This document shows, one piece after another, positions 13,322 to 19,782 of a DNA stretch of 19,782 nucleotides. This DNA is from JAWWPY01 sp036394075 (GTDB taxonomy: Bacteria; Actinomycetota; Actinomycetes; Streptosporangiales; Streptosporangiaceae), in NCBI GenBank assembly GCA_036394075.1, contig DASWFT010000562.1, positions 1 through 19,782 on the forward strand, read 5' to 3'. Each line of letters begins with the position of its first letter. Positions within the stretch are counted from its first letter, which is position 1. The position numbers were made by a program, and so were the translations under genes. Below the pieces are notes generated by a model. That model made no database searches. It was not told where the DNA came from and saw only the letters and a program-made list of their open reading frames with translations.

Positions 13322-14701
13322 ATGACCGGCAGCCCCATGCCGGGCTTGCCCGGGTCCGGCTTGCCTAGGTCAGGATGGCCCGGGTCCGGCTGGCCCGGGT
13401 CCGGCTTGCCCGGGTCCGGCTTGCCCGGGTCCGGCTTGCCTAGGTCAGGATGGCCCGGGTCAGGGCATTTCCGGTCCGGGCAGCCCGCATCCGGTTACCC
13501 GGCCTTCACCGCGGTCGAGATGGAGCGCCGACGTCTCGCGCTGGCCAGCATGCTCAAGCGGCGCGGGATCGATCACGCCCTGGTCTACGGCGCCGACCGT
13601 TCCGGATCGGCCATCCAGTGGCTGACGGGCTGGCCGGTGACCCGGGAGGCCGCGGTTGTCTTCTCTCCCGAGGAGCGCGATGTGCTCTTCGTCGCCTACA
13701 ACAACCACGTCCCGAACGCACGCCTGCTCGCACCCGAGGCGGATGTCCGTCCGGGCGGCGGGTCGGCCCTGGCCGCGGCACTGGACCTGCTGGCCAGCCG
13801 GGCCGGGGCGCAGAGCCGCGCCGGGGCGCACGGCCGGGCCGGGGTCATCGGCCCCGTGCCGGCGCGGGCGCACGAGAGGCTCGTGACTGCCGCCGGCCGG
13901 GTCGAGTTCCTCGACGAGGAGTACACCCGCCTTCGGCTGGTGAAGTCCGGCGAAGAGGTGGAGTGGCTGCGGGCGGGTGCGCGGATGAGTGACGACGCCG
14001 TGGCTGCGCTCGCCAGAGAAGCAGGGCCCGGCGTGACCGAGGCCGCTGCCTGCGCCATCCTCGAAAGCGCGTATATCGCGGCGGGCGGGCTCACCCACAT
14101 CCACTACCTGGGGGCCACCGCGATGACCCGGCCCGGTTTGTGCGTGCCCGCGCAGTGGCCGTCGCGGCGCCGCCTTCGCGCCGGCGACGCGCTGAGCTGC
14201 GAGGTCAGCGCCAGCTACTGGGGATACCCCGGGCAGTTGCTGCGCACCTTCAGCATCGGGTCCCAGCCAACGCCGCTATACCGGGACTTGCACGACGTAG
14301 CTGACGCGGCCTTCGATGCCATCACGGCCCGGCTGCGCCCCGGTGCCACCGGCGGTGACCTGATCGAAGCCGCGAGCGTCATCACTGCCGCCGGGTTCAC
14401 GATCTACGACGACCTGCTGCACGGCTACGGCGGCGGCTACCTGCCGCCCGTGCTGACCAGGGCGGACCTGGAGACCCAGCGGACTGCGGAGTTCACCTTC
14501 ACCGCCGGGATGACCGTCGTCATCCAGCCCAACGTCATCACCAAGGACGAGCGGGCCGGCGTGCAGACGGGTGAACTGGTCCTGGTGACGGACGACGGCT
14601 GGGAATCCCTGCACCAATTTCCCCGGGGATTCGGCAGGCTCGCGTTACGGCCGCTAGCCGCGCTCGCCAGCCGCTCCACCTCCATGATCGCGGTGGATTA
14701 G
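13322..14701 (+). CDS. M24/creatinase-fold (pita-bread) protein lacking canonical metal ligands, with N-terminal pentapeptide repeats
   Basis: A protein of 459 residues from ATG 13322. After a repeat-encoded N-terminus (about 9-58, LPGSG/WPGSG units) comes a creatinase-type N-domain starting AFTAVEMERRRLALASMLKRRGIDHALVYG. A pita-bread domain follows, from about residue 205 (RLVKSGEEVEWLRAGARMSDDAV). Compared with E. coli PepP, all five metal-ligand positions differ: D260 aligns with Glu294, D271 with Gln305 (YPGQLLRTF), H354 with Gly371 (LLHGYGGG), E383 with Gln402 (VIQPN) and E406 with Gly417. Creatinase likewise works without metal, so a metal-free C-N hydrolase or a non-catalytic protein is likelier than a proline peptidase. 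The start is uncertain, with no good ribosome binding site; ATG 13337 and ATG 13520 are alternatives, the last excluding the repeats. It follows the CMD-fold gene closely. Confidence 0.8.
   Translation: MTGSPMPGLPGSGLPRSGWPGSGWPGSGLPGSGLPGSGLPRSGWPGSGHFRSGQPASGYPAFTAVEMERRRLALASMLKRRGIDHALVYGADRSGSAIQWLTGWPVTREAAVVFSPEERDVLFVAYNNHVPNARLLAPEADVRPGGGSALAAALDLLASRAGAQSRAGAHGRAGVIGPVPARAHERLVTAAGRVEFLDEEYTRLRLVKSGEEVEWLRAGARMSDDAVAALAREAGPGVTEAAACAILESAYIAAGGLTHIHYLGATAMTRPGLCVPAQWPSRRRLRAGDALSCEVSASYWGYPGQLLRTFSIGSQPTPLYRDLHDVADAAFDAITARLRPGATGGDLIEAASVITAAGFTIYDDLLHGYGGGYLPPVLTRADLETQRTAEFTFTAGMTVVIQPNVITKDERAGVQTGELVLVTDDGWESLHQFPRGFGRLALRPLAALASRSTSMIAVD
13346..13495 (+). repeat. 15-bp tandem array (10 units) encoding LPGSG-type repeats
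   Basis: Ten 15-bp units, core TTGCCCGGGTCCGGC, are in frame with the M24-like gene. They encode LPGSG, LPRSG, WPGSG, WPGSG, LPGSG, LPGSG, LPRSG, WPGSG and then the decayed HFRSG and QPASG. A block starting TTGCCTAGGTCAGGATGGCC occurs at 13361 and again at 13436, a 75-bp (five-unit) higher-order duplication implying recent expansion. Confidence 0.9.
13799..13852 (+). repeat. 18-bp triple repeat inside the M24-like gene
   Basis: Three 18-bp units (CGGGCCGGGGCGCAGAGC and two variants) encode RAGAQS, RAGAHG and RAGVIG in a surface-like loop of the N-terminal domain. It is a second, independent repeat expansion in the same gene. Confidence 0.7.
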
Positions 14702-14842
14702 GGCTCGTCTCGGAACAAAGCGTTGGTTCTGACGGCGTATCCGGGCGATGGCCAGGGCGTCTCGGGGATCGAGCCAACGCTTTGATGATCTGCGGGCCCT
14801 TACTGGCCTGCCGGCGGCCAGCGATCCACCGCGATCATGGAG
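14680..14842. repeat. Nested inverted repeats (MITE-like or large stem-loop) at the 3' end of the M24-like gene
   Basis: The outer arms are a perfect 19-bp inverted repeat: CTCCATGATCGCGGTGGAT at 14680-14698 and its reverse complement at 14824-14842. Inside is a second pair of 14 bp with one mismatch, CAAAGCGTTGGTTC (14716-14729) and GAGCCAACGCTTTG (14771-14784). A short hairpin (CTGGCC/GGCCAG) lies near 14803-14821. The outer left arm encodes the last residues of the M24-like protein (SMIAVD, with stop at 14699-14701). No transposase frame or target duplication is evident. It could be a decayed mobile element end, a MITE or a transcription-attenuating structure. Confidence 0.65.
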
Positions 14843-14896
14843 TTTGGCGGCGGCCTGCGTTAGCTGGCTCCGGGCAGCGTCCGGTATATCTGGGAC

Positions 14897-15724
14897 GTGC
14901 GCACCGACCTTCCTATCTGCCGGACCTGCGGCGTCCAGTACGCAGAGCCGCGCGAGGACTGCCCGATCTGCCTGGACGAACGCCAGTACGTCGGCTGGGA
15001 CGGGCAGCAGTGGACGACACTGGCCGGGCTCACCGCGGCCGGGCACCGCGGCCGGATTCAGGAAGAGGGACCCGGCGTCATCGGGATCGGCACTGAGCCA
15101 TCCGTCGCGATTGGCCAGCGCGCTCTCCTGGTCCGGGCGCCGGGCGGGAACGTGCTGTGGGACATGGTCTCCTACCTCGACGACGAACTTGTCGCGCAGG
15201 TCCGCGAACTGGGCGGGATCAGCGCGATAGCGGTCAGCCACCCGCACTTCTACGGCTCGATGATCGAGTGGGCGCATGCCTTCGACGCCCCGGTATACAT
15301 CCACTCCGCCGACCGCCAGTGGATCGCGCGCCCCGACCCCGCGATCGAGTTCTGGGATGGTGACACCCGCGAGATCGGCGACGGGCTGACGCTCATCAAC
15401 GTCGGCGTCCACTTCACCGGCGGCCAGGTGCTGCACCGCGCCGACGGCGGCGGCGGGGCGCTGTTCTCCGGCGACATCCTGACGGTGGTCCCAGACCGCC
15501 GGTGGGTCAGCTTCATGTACAGCTACCCGAACCTGATCCCGGAGCGGCCGACGGTGATCCGCCGCGGCCTGGCCCTGCTGGAGCCCTATGTCTTCGACCG
15601 GGTGTACGGCGCCTGGTGGAAACGGGTTGTGCCCGGCGATGGCGCCGCGGCGGTGCGGCGCTCTGCTGAACGCTACCTCCGGTTCGCACTCGGCGACGGC
15701 ACAGGGGAAGACAGCCCGGCATGA
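14897..15724 (+). CDS. Metallo-beta-lactamase-fold hydrolase with N-terminal zinc ribbon
   Basis: A 275-residue MBL-fold protein. A small zinc-ribbon-like module CRTCG and CPICL (Cys8, Cys11, Cys22, Cys25) precedes the hydrolase core. Metal-site motifs are reduced: SHPHFYGSM (His115, His117) replaces HxHxDH, with VGVHFTGG (His172) and LFSGDIL (Asp193) as further ligands. The downstream VVPDRRWVSFMYSYPNLIP is a conserved block of this branch, known to me only as uncharacterised MBL-fold hydrolases in bacteria and eukaryotes. The loss of the Asp-His half suggests a mononuclear or altered site. The GTG at 14897 has only a weak upstream GGGA and lies 54 bp beyond the nested inverted repeats. It is co-directional with the CMD and M24-like genes, but the structured 195-bp gap may separate transcription. 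Confidence 0.85.
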   Translation: MRTDLPICRTCGVQYAEPREDCPICLDERQYVGWDGQQWTTLAGLTAAGHRGRIQEEGPGVIGIGTEPSVAIGQRALLVRAPGGNVLWDMVSYLDDELVAQVRELGGISAIAVSHPHFYGSMIEWAHAFDAPVYIHSADRQWIARPDPAIEFWDGDTREIGDGLTLINVGVHFTGGQVLHRADGGGGALFSGDILTVVPDRRWVSFMYSYPNLIPERPTVIRRGLALLEPYVFDRVYGAWWKRVVPGDGAAAVRRSAERYLRFALGDGTGEDSPA

Positions 15725-15837
15725 CAGGTCCTGGCCCGACGGGCGCGAGCAGAACAGGGGTCCGGCGGACACGTTACGCGCAATAGGCCCCGAGGGAACT
15801 CCGCCGACTGCCGCAACCGCAGACACGGGTCAGCGCT

Positions 15838-16593
15838 TCAGTGCATCACCCAGCCACCGTCGACGCACAGCAACTGCCCGGTGATGAAGGACGCCTCGGA
15901 GGCGCAGAGGAAGAGCACGGCATTGGCGATGTCCTCGGGCACGCCCCGGCGCTTGATGGACTGCCGCTCCAGCACTGATGCGCTGTACGCGGCCGGATCG
16001 GGGTGGATCGCCTCGGCGGCGGTCGGGAAGGCCCCGGGTGCTATGGCGTTGACCGTGATCCCGTCCGGACCGCACTCCCTGGCCAGCGCGCGGGTCAGCC
16101 CGACGAGAGCACCTTTCGACGCCACGTAAGGCGCCAGGAACGGTGTCCCGCCGAAGAACGTGATGCTGGAGATGTTCACGATCCGGCCGGACCCGGCGGC
16201 GCGCATCTCCGGCAGCACGGCCTGCACGCACACGAACGCCGCGTCCACGTTCGTCCGCTGGACACTCTGCCACTCCTGGATGGTGTAGTTGGCGACCTCT
16301 TTCCTCGGGAAGATGGCCGCGTTGTTCACCAGCACATCCACCCCGCCGTGGGCGCCGGCGAGACCCCGCACGACCTGGCCGGTGCGGTCCAGGTCGGCCA
16401 GGTCACAGGGGACGAAGAAGGCGCTCCCGGCCGCGCCGGAGGTGCTGATCTCTTGCGCTACCTCGCCACCCCGGCTTCCGGGGAGGTCGATGATCGCGAC
16501 GTTCCCGCCTTCGCGGGCGAAGCCGGCCGCCATAGCCGATCCGAGCCCGCCGGCCGCCCCGGTCACAATCACTGTCTTGCCCGCAAAACGCAT
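15838..16593 (-). CDS. Classical SDR family oxidoreductase
   Basis: A 251-residue short-chain dehydrogenase/reductase, NAD(P)-dependent, acting on an alcohol/carbonyl pair. The Rossmann glycine motif TGAAGGLG is at residues 11-18 and an acidic Asp36 (AIIDLPGS) at the end of the second strand suggests NAD preference. The NNA motif is VNNAAIF, the catalytic Ser is in NISSITFF (142/143), and Tyr156 and Lys160 are in YVASKGAL. It ends GQLLCVDGGWVMH, standard for FabG-like SDRs. The start at ATG 16593 places the Rossmann motif at the usual distance; GGGAG lies about ten bases upstream, and a longer upstream in-frame extension to 16686 is not conserved. It follows PPK2 on the same strand after a 216-bp gap containing a perfect palindrome. 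The substrate is not inferable. Confidence 0.92.
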   Translation of the reverse strand: MRFAGKTVIVTGAAGGLGSAMAAGFAREGGNVAIIDLPGSRGGEVAQEISTSGAAGSAFFVPCDLADLDRTGQVVRGLAGAHGGVDVLVNNAAIFPRKEVANYTIQEWQSVQRTNVDAAFVCVQAVLPEMRAAGSGRIVNISSITFFGGTPFLAPYVASKGALVGLTRALARECGPDGITVNAIAPGAFPTAAEAIHPDPAAYSASVLERQSIKRRGVPEDIANAVLFLCASEASFITGQLLCVDGGWVMH

Positions 16594-16761
16594 CCGTGTG
16601 CCACTCCCTTCGATGCACCCCGAGCCGGTGTCCGCCCCCGTGCCCGGGCCGATGCCCTCAAGGCCGCGCAAGCGGGAAGATACCAAGCGGCGACCTGGCT
16701 GGTGAGGACAGCGCGGATGCTGCCCGCCCAGTCAGCTTCAGCACCTGCCCGAGCCGACATC

Positions 16762-16783
16762 CGGCGTTTCCGCGGAAACGCCG
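16762..16783. terminator. Perfect 22-bp palindrome downstream of the PPK2 gene, possible terminator
   Basis: CGGCGTTTCCG is followed directly by its exact reverse complement CGGAAACGCCG. It lies 27 bp past the PPK2 stop codon and 169 bp before the SDR start on the same strand. As RNA it would give a strong stem with a CGCG loop. No U-run follows, as is common for actinobacterial hairpin terminators, but an operator for the SDR gene is an alternative. Confidence 0.45.
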
Positions 16784-16809
16784 CGATGCTCGCCCGCACC
16801 CGGCCTTGG

Positions 16810-17760
16810 TCAGCTCTGGTAGGTGAGTTTCGCCTCGATGGGGTCCGGCGGGGTTCCCGGGGGGGCTTCGGCTTCGAGTTCCGCTTTCGCCCTGAGCAGT
16901 TCCTGCCGGGCGGCCTCATCCGGGACGGGGTAGCGCGGGTCGATCTCGATCAGTGTCTGCGCGATCACCGCCGCCGCGCAGATTCGCGCGAACCACTTGT
17001 GGTCGGCCGGGATGACATGCCAGGGCGCCCACTCGGTGCTCGTGTGCGACAGCATGTCGGAGAAGGCGTGCTGGTAGTCATCCCAGTACCGGCGCTCCCG
17101 GACATCGCTGGCCGAGAATTTCCAGTTCTTCTCCGGCAGGTCGATCCGCTTGAGGAAGCGGATCCGCTGTTCTTCCTTGGACAGGTTGAGGAACAGCTTG
17201 ACCACCCGGATGCCGCTGCTGACCAGGTGCCGCTCCCAGTCGTTGATCTCCTGGAAGCGCCGGCTCCATACGCCTGGGCCCTTCGCCTCAGCCGGGAGCC
17301 GCTGCCGGTCCAGGTTCTCCGGATGCACCCGGACCACCAGGACCTCCTCATAGTGTGACCGGTTGAAGATCCCGATCTGGCCGCGCGCGGGCAGATGACG
17401 CACGTACCGCCACAGGTAGTCGTGATCGAGTTCCTCCGCGGAGGGGACCTTGAAGCTGTGCACCGTCACACCCTGCGGGTTCACCCCGCTCATCACGTGA
17501 CGGATCGTGCCATCCTTGCCACCAGCGTCGATCGCCTGCAGGATCACCAGGACGCCGTACGTGCTCTGGGCGGAGAGCCGGTCCTGGTATTCGGCCAGTA
17601 GCTGCACGCCCTGCTGGAGCAGGGTCAGGCCTTCCTTCTTCTTGCGGACGCCGCCTCGGTATCCAGGGTCGAAATCCTTCGCCAGCCGGACCTTCGAGCC
17701 CGGCCTGACCAGCAGCGGCTTGACGAGGTGGTCGATCCACTGAGCGGTCGTCTCCGTCAT
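16810..17760 (-). CDS. ppk2: Polyphosphate kinase 2 family protein (polyphosphate:nucleotide phosphotransferase)
   Basis: A 316-residue single-domain PPK2 that transfers phosphate between polyphosphate and nucleoside mono- or diphosphates in the cytoplasm. The Walker A-like loop AIDAGGKDGTIRHVM is at residues 76-90 and the Walker B/lid region IGIFNRSHYEEVLVVRVHP at about 129-147. Downstream blocks FLKRIDLPEKNWKFS, ERRYWDDYQHAFSDML and WHVIPADHKWFARI are characteristic of the family. The length and the N-terminal LAKDFDPGY motif fit the short, class III-like group that can phosphorylate AMP or ADP; class assignment is tentative. The ATG at 17760 has GGAGGG eight bases upstream, so an upstream in-frame extension to 17850 is rejected. 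It is divergent from the gene at 18091, with the stop followed by a palindrome. Confidence 0.94.
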   Translation of the reverse strand: MTETTAQWIDHLVKPLLVRPGSKVRLAKDFDPGYRGGVRKKKEGLTLLQQGVQLLAEYQDRLSAQSTYGVLVILQAIDAGGKDGTIRHVMSGVNPQGVTVHSFKVPSAEELDHDYLWRYVRHLPARGQIGIFNRSHYEEVLVVRVHPENLDRQRLPAEAKGPGVWSRRFQEINDWERHLVSSGIRVVKLFLNLSKEEQRIRFLKRIDLPEKNWKFSASDVRERRYWDDYQHAFSDMLSHTSTEWAPWHVIPADHKWFARICAAAVIAQTLIEIDPRYPVPDEAARQELLRAKAELEAEAPPGTPPDPIEAKLTYQS

Positions 17761-18090
17761 CGCTGATGCCCTCCCTGCGGGGAACGTCCCGCCGCGCCTT
17801 GCCCGGCGGCGCGCCGGAACGGTGCTGTGTTCGGCCACCGACCGGCGCACCAGACCGGGATCCGTGGTTGCTGCACTGGCTGGGGAAGGATCGTTATGTC
17901 TATGGCGGTGATGTGATCTCCGTGGAAGGACGCCGGCCTAGATTGGGAACGCCCAGCGCCCGTTTGGCCATAGCCGCCACCATAGGCGACCGGTGCGGCG
18001 GAGGATATACAAGGTGCGCCCTGCGGCTGATGGCGCCGACGACGAGTGAACGGCTGGTACTCCGGGGCCGGGCAGCCCAGGATAGAGCGC
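17761..18090. other. 330-bp divergent intergenic region between PPK2 and the beta-helix-like gene
   Basis: No convincing protein is seen here. Both flanking genes must be transcribed from this region. It contains an inverted pair CTATGGC (17900-17906) and GCCATAG (17967-17973), and a TATAC-containing segment at 18005-18010 that might be a -10 element. A GTG at 18014 preceded by GGAGG at nine bases opens an 11-codon frame ending at 18049. The latter could be a leader peptide but has no supporting pattern. Confidence 0.4.
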
Positions 18091-19782
18091 GTGACCGTTC
18101 CTGACCTGACCGAGCCGGAACGGTCGCTCTGGGCGGCGTTCCCGCGTGGCGCGTGGGCGGACCTGCGGACCGGCGATCCGGCAGCCGATGATCTTGAATT
18201 CGCCGGCCGCTGGGGGCCGTCACGGATCATACGCGCCGAGGTGATCGCGGCCCTGCTGCTTGGCGCCTGCGCCGCGGAACCCGGCCACAGCCCCGCCGTG
18301 CGCCTGCGTGGTGCCCGGATCAGCGGGCGGCTGGACCTGATGGGCGCCACGGTCAGCTGCGCGCTCGTCTGTGAATACTGCCACTTCGACGGCGAACCTC
18401 GTTTTGTCGAAGCGTCCGCGAAGACGGTGCGGATCGTGGCTTCCCGGCTCCCTGGCTTCAATGGCACCCGGATGCGCCTGGACGGGATCCTGAACTTCTC
18501 GTCCTCCGTGGTGGGCTCGGTCACCAGGCTCGACCAGGCCAAGATCACCGGGCAGGTGAGCCTGCGGGATGTCACCGCCGGGGCCGGCACCGGCGAGATC
18601 GCCGTGGCGGCCGACGGGCTTGTGGTTGACGGGAACGCCGACTGCGTCGGCCTGATCGCCCGCGGCACCATCCGGCTGCAGGGGGCACAGGTCAGCGGGG
18701 CGATCGACCTCACCGGCGCGCAGATCACCGGCCTGCAGGAACGGGCCATCACCCTCAGCAGCGCCTCGATCGGCGGGCGGCTCATCGCTGAAGGCATGTC
18801 CGCCGAGGGCGAGTTCCGGATGCACAACACCAGCGTCGGAGCGAGCATCGGGCTGTCCGGCGCAAGGCTGTCGGCCCCGTCAGGGGTGGCGCTGAGCGCG
18901 GGCGGGCTGACCGTTGAGGGCGGGGTGTTCTGCCTGGACGGCTTCACCACGAACGGCGAGATCCGGCTGATCGGCGCCCGGCTCGGCGCGAACCTCGCGC
19001 TGGCCGGAGCGGTACTGAGCAATCCGGGGAAGATGGCGCTGAACCTCGACCGGGCCACGGTCGGTGATTGTGACGCCACCGGGATCGTGTGCTCGGGCCA
19101 GGTCAGCTGCATCGGCACCCGGATCGCCAGTGGGCTCAACCTGGCAGACGCGCGACTGGACAGCTGCGACGATGACCGGCCCTCCCTAGCCGCCGATGGG
19201 GCAACGGTCGAAGGCATGCTGGTGCTCACGCGGTTGCGCGCCCGGGGTGAGGTGAGCTTCGCCACCGCCCGGGTGGGTCAGCGGGTGCTACTGATGGGTG
19301 CCCAGGTGGAGCGGCCTGGCGGGGTTGCGCTCCGCTTCTCCCGGGCCGAGATCACCGCAGATATGTTCTGCGACGACATGGTGGTCATCGGGGCGACGCG
19401 GCTGATGGGCACCCGGATCGGAGGCACGGTCTATCTCGCGCGAGTTCGGCTGGTGAATCCCGCAGGCAACGCCCTGAGCACTCGCTCCATGGAAGCGGGC
19501 CAGGTCTCCCTGCTTCCTGCCGAGCCCATCGAGGGCACCGTGGACCTCAGCCACGCTCGGATCGGCGTGCTGGTCGACGACCCGGCGGGCTGGCCTGCGA
19601 CGCTGAGGCTCAGCGGGCTGAGCTATCAGGCGCTTGAGCCGCAGCTTCCGGCCCATGAGCGGCTGCGCTGGCTGTCCAGGGACCCACGGGGTTACGAGCC
19701 GCAGCCTTATGAGCAGCTTGCCGCGCACTACAGCGCGATCGGACAGCCCGCGCAGGCGCGCCGCGTCCTCTACACCCGGGAA
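18091..19782 (+). CDS. Beta-helix-like 'membrane-associated oxidoreductase' family protein, 3' truncated by the window
   Basis: A frame open to the window edge gives 564 residues beginning MTVPDLTEPERSLWAAFPRG. After a short helical start there are many quasi-repeats of the type LxGAxIxGxLxL (for example LRGARISGRLDLMGATVSC, GAQVSGAIDLTGAQITG, LIGARLGANLALAGAVLSN). These would build a right-handed beta-helix similar to pentapeptide-repeat or bactofilin-like folds. The last visible stretch, YEQLAAHYSAIGQPAQARRVL, resembles the start of a C-terminal region that in streptomycete relatives leads to transmembrane helices. These relatives are annotated as membrane-associated oxidoreductases, but no nucleotide-binding motif is visible here and oxidoreductase activity is doubtful. 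GTG 18091 is preferred because relatives start just before the PERxxWxAFP motif; AGGA lies about ten bases upstream. Confidence 0.75.
   Translation, partial: MTVPDLTEPERSLWAAFPRGAWADLRTGDPAADDLEFAGRWGPSRIIRAEVIAALLLGACAAEPGHSPAVRLRGARISGRLDLMGATVSCALVCEYCHFDGEPRFVEASAKTVRIVASRLPGFNGTRMRLDGILNFSSSVVGSVTRLDQAKITGQVSLRDVTAGAGTGEIAVAADGLVVDGNADCVGLIARGTIRLQGAQVSGAIDLTGAQITGLQERAITLSSASIGGRLIAEGMSAEGEFRMHNTSVGASIGLSGARLSAPSGVALSAGGLTVEGGVFCLDGFTTNGEIRLIGARLGANLALAGAVLSNPGKMALNLDRATVGDCDATGIVCSGQVSCIGTRIASGLNLADARLDSCDDDRPSLAADGATVEGMLVLTRLRARGEVSFATARVGQRVLLMGAQVERPGGVALRFSRAEITADMFCDDMVVIGATRLMGTRIGGTVYLARVRLVNPAGNALSTRSMEAGQVSLLPAEPIEGTVDLSHARIGVLVDDPAGWPATLRLSGLSYQALEPQLPAHERLRWLSRDPRGYEPQPYEQLAAHYSAIGQPAQARRVLYTRE

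Noticed and set aside
13346..13495. Possible CRISPR-like array
   Set aside because: Units are directly adjacent with no unique spacers, and no cas genes are present.
14701..14790. Minus-strand translation KRWLDPRDALAIARIRRQNQRF within the nested inverted repeats, possibly a transposase fragment
   Set aside because: I cannot match it confidently to a transposase family, and it is too short without a database search; only the inverted repeats are reported.
18014..18049. 11-codon leader ORF (GTG with GGAGG nine bases upstream) before the beta-helix-like gene
   Set aside because: No codon run, attenuator stem pair or conservation evidence is visible; such SD-GTG pairs arise easily in GC-rich DNA.
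17757..19265. 502-codon minus-strand open frame opposite the beta-helix-like gene
   Set aside because: Serine/proline/arginine-rich low-complexity translation without a domain; the plus strand shows regular LxGAxIxG repeats and a family N-terminus.

Overview
The window is a very GC-rich chromosomal segment with GTG starts, strong GGAGG-type ribosome binding sites, an F420-type LLM oxidoreductase, a PPK2 kinase and a 'membrane-associated oxidoreductase' family protein. Together these point to a soil actinobacterium with a large genome; genus is not resolvable by eye. I see no rRNA, tRNA, CRISPR array, phage gene or intact insertion sequence.

Layout. (1) 1-3662, + strand: the 3' part of a molybdenum hydroxylase large subunit (xanthine dehydrogenase/CoxL type), a closely linked GntR/FCD regulator, and an alpha/beta hydrolase. 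(2) 3659-7097: a convergent, minus-strand DsbA-like CPFC thioredoxin-fold protein, then on + a DmpA-type P1 peptidase, an aldo/keto reductase and a small GNAT protein. (3) 7159-12495, minus strand: read in transcription order, a GH15 trehalase/glucoamylase-like enzyme, then a tightly spaced trio of carbon-nitrogen hydrolase (beta-ureidopropionase-like), dihydropyrimidinase/hydantoinase and TIGR03842-like LLM oxidoreductase. (4) 12646-15724, + strand: a carboxymuconolactone-decarboxylase-fold protein, a creatinase/M24-fold protein whose metal ligands are replaced, and a metallo-beta-lactamase-fold protein with an N-terminal zinc ribbon. (5) 15838-17760, minus strand: a classical SDR and a PPK2 kinase. 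(6) From 18091 to the right edge, +: a beta-helix-like protein, cut by the window.

Functionally the region looks like accessory catabolism of N-containing organic compounds: molybdenum hydroxylation, ring opening of cyclic ureides/imides, carbamoyl-amino-acid hydrolysis, N-terminal amino acid/amide hydrolysis, plus redox enzymes. The nitrilase-hydantoinase-LLM trio is the clearest functional unit and matches the last two hydrolytic steps of reductive pyrimidine (or hydantoin) breakdown. The rest is inferred from families, and substrates are unknown.

The most unusual feature is a set of short-period tandem repeats. Three separate arrays have a 15-bp period (1039-1218, 12611-12671, 13346-13495). 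Two insert five-residue repeats into proteins, and one supplies Shine-Dalgarno and start-codon sequence for a gene. Additional arrays of 14, 18, 21 and 25 bp lie at or near gene junctions. A nested pair of inverted repeats (14680-14842), a LacI-type operator in front of the GH15 gene and several perfect palindromes complete the non-coding picture.
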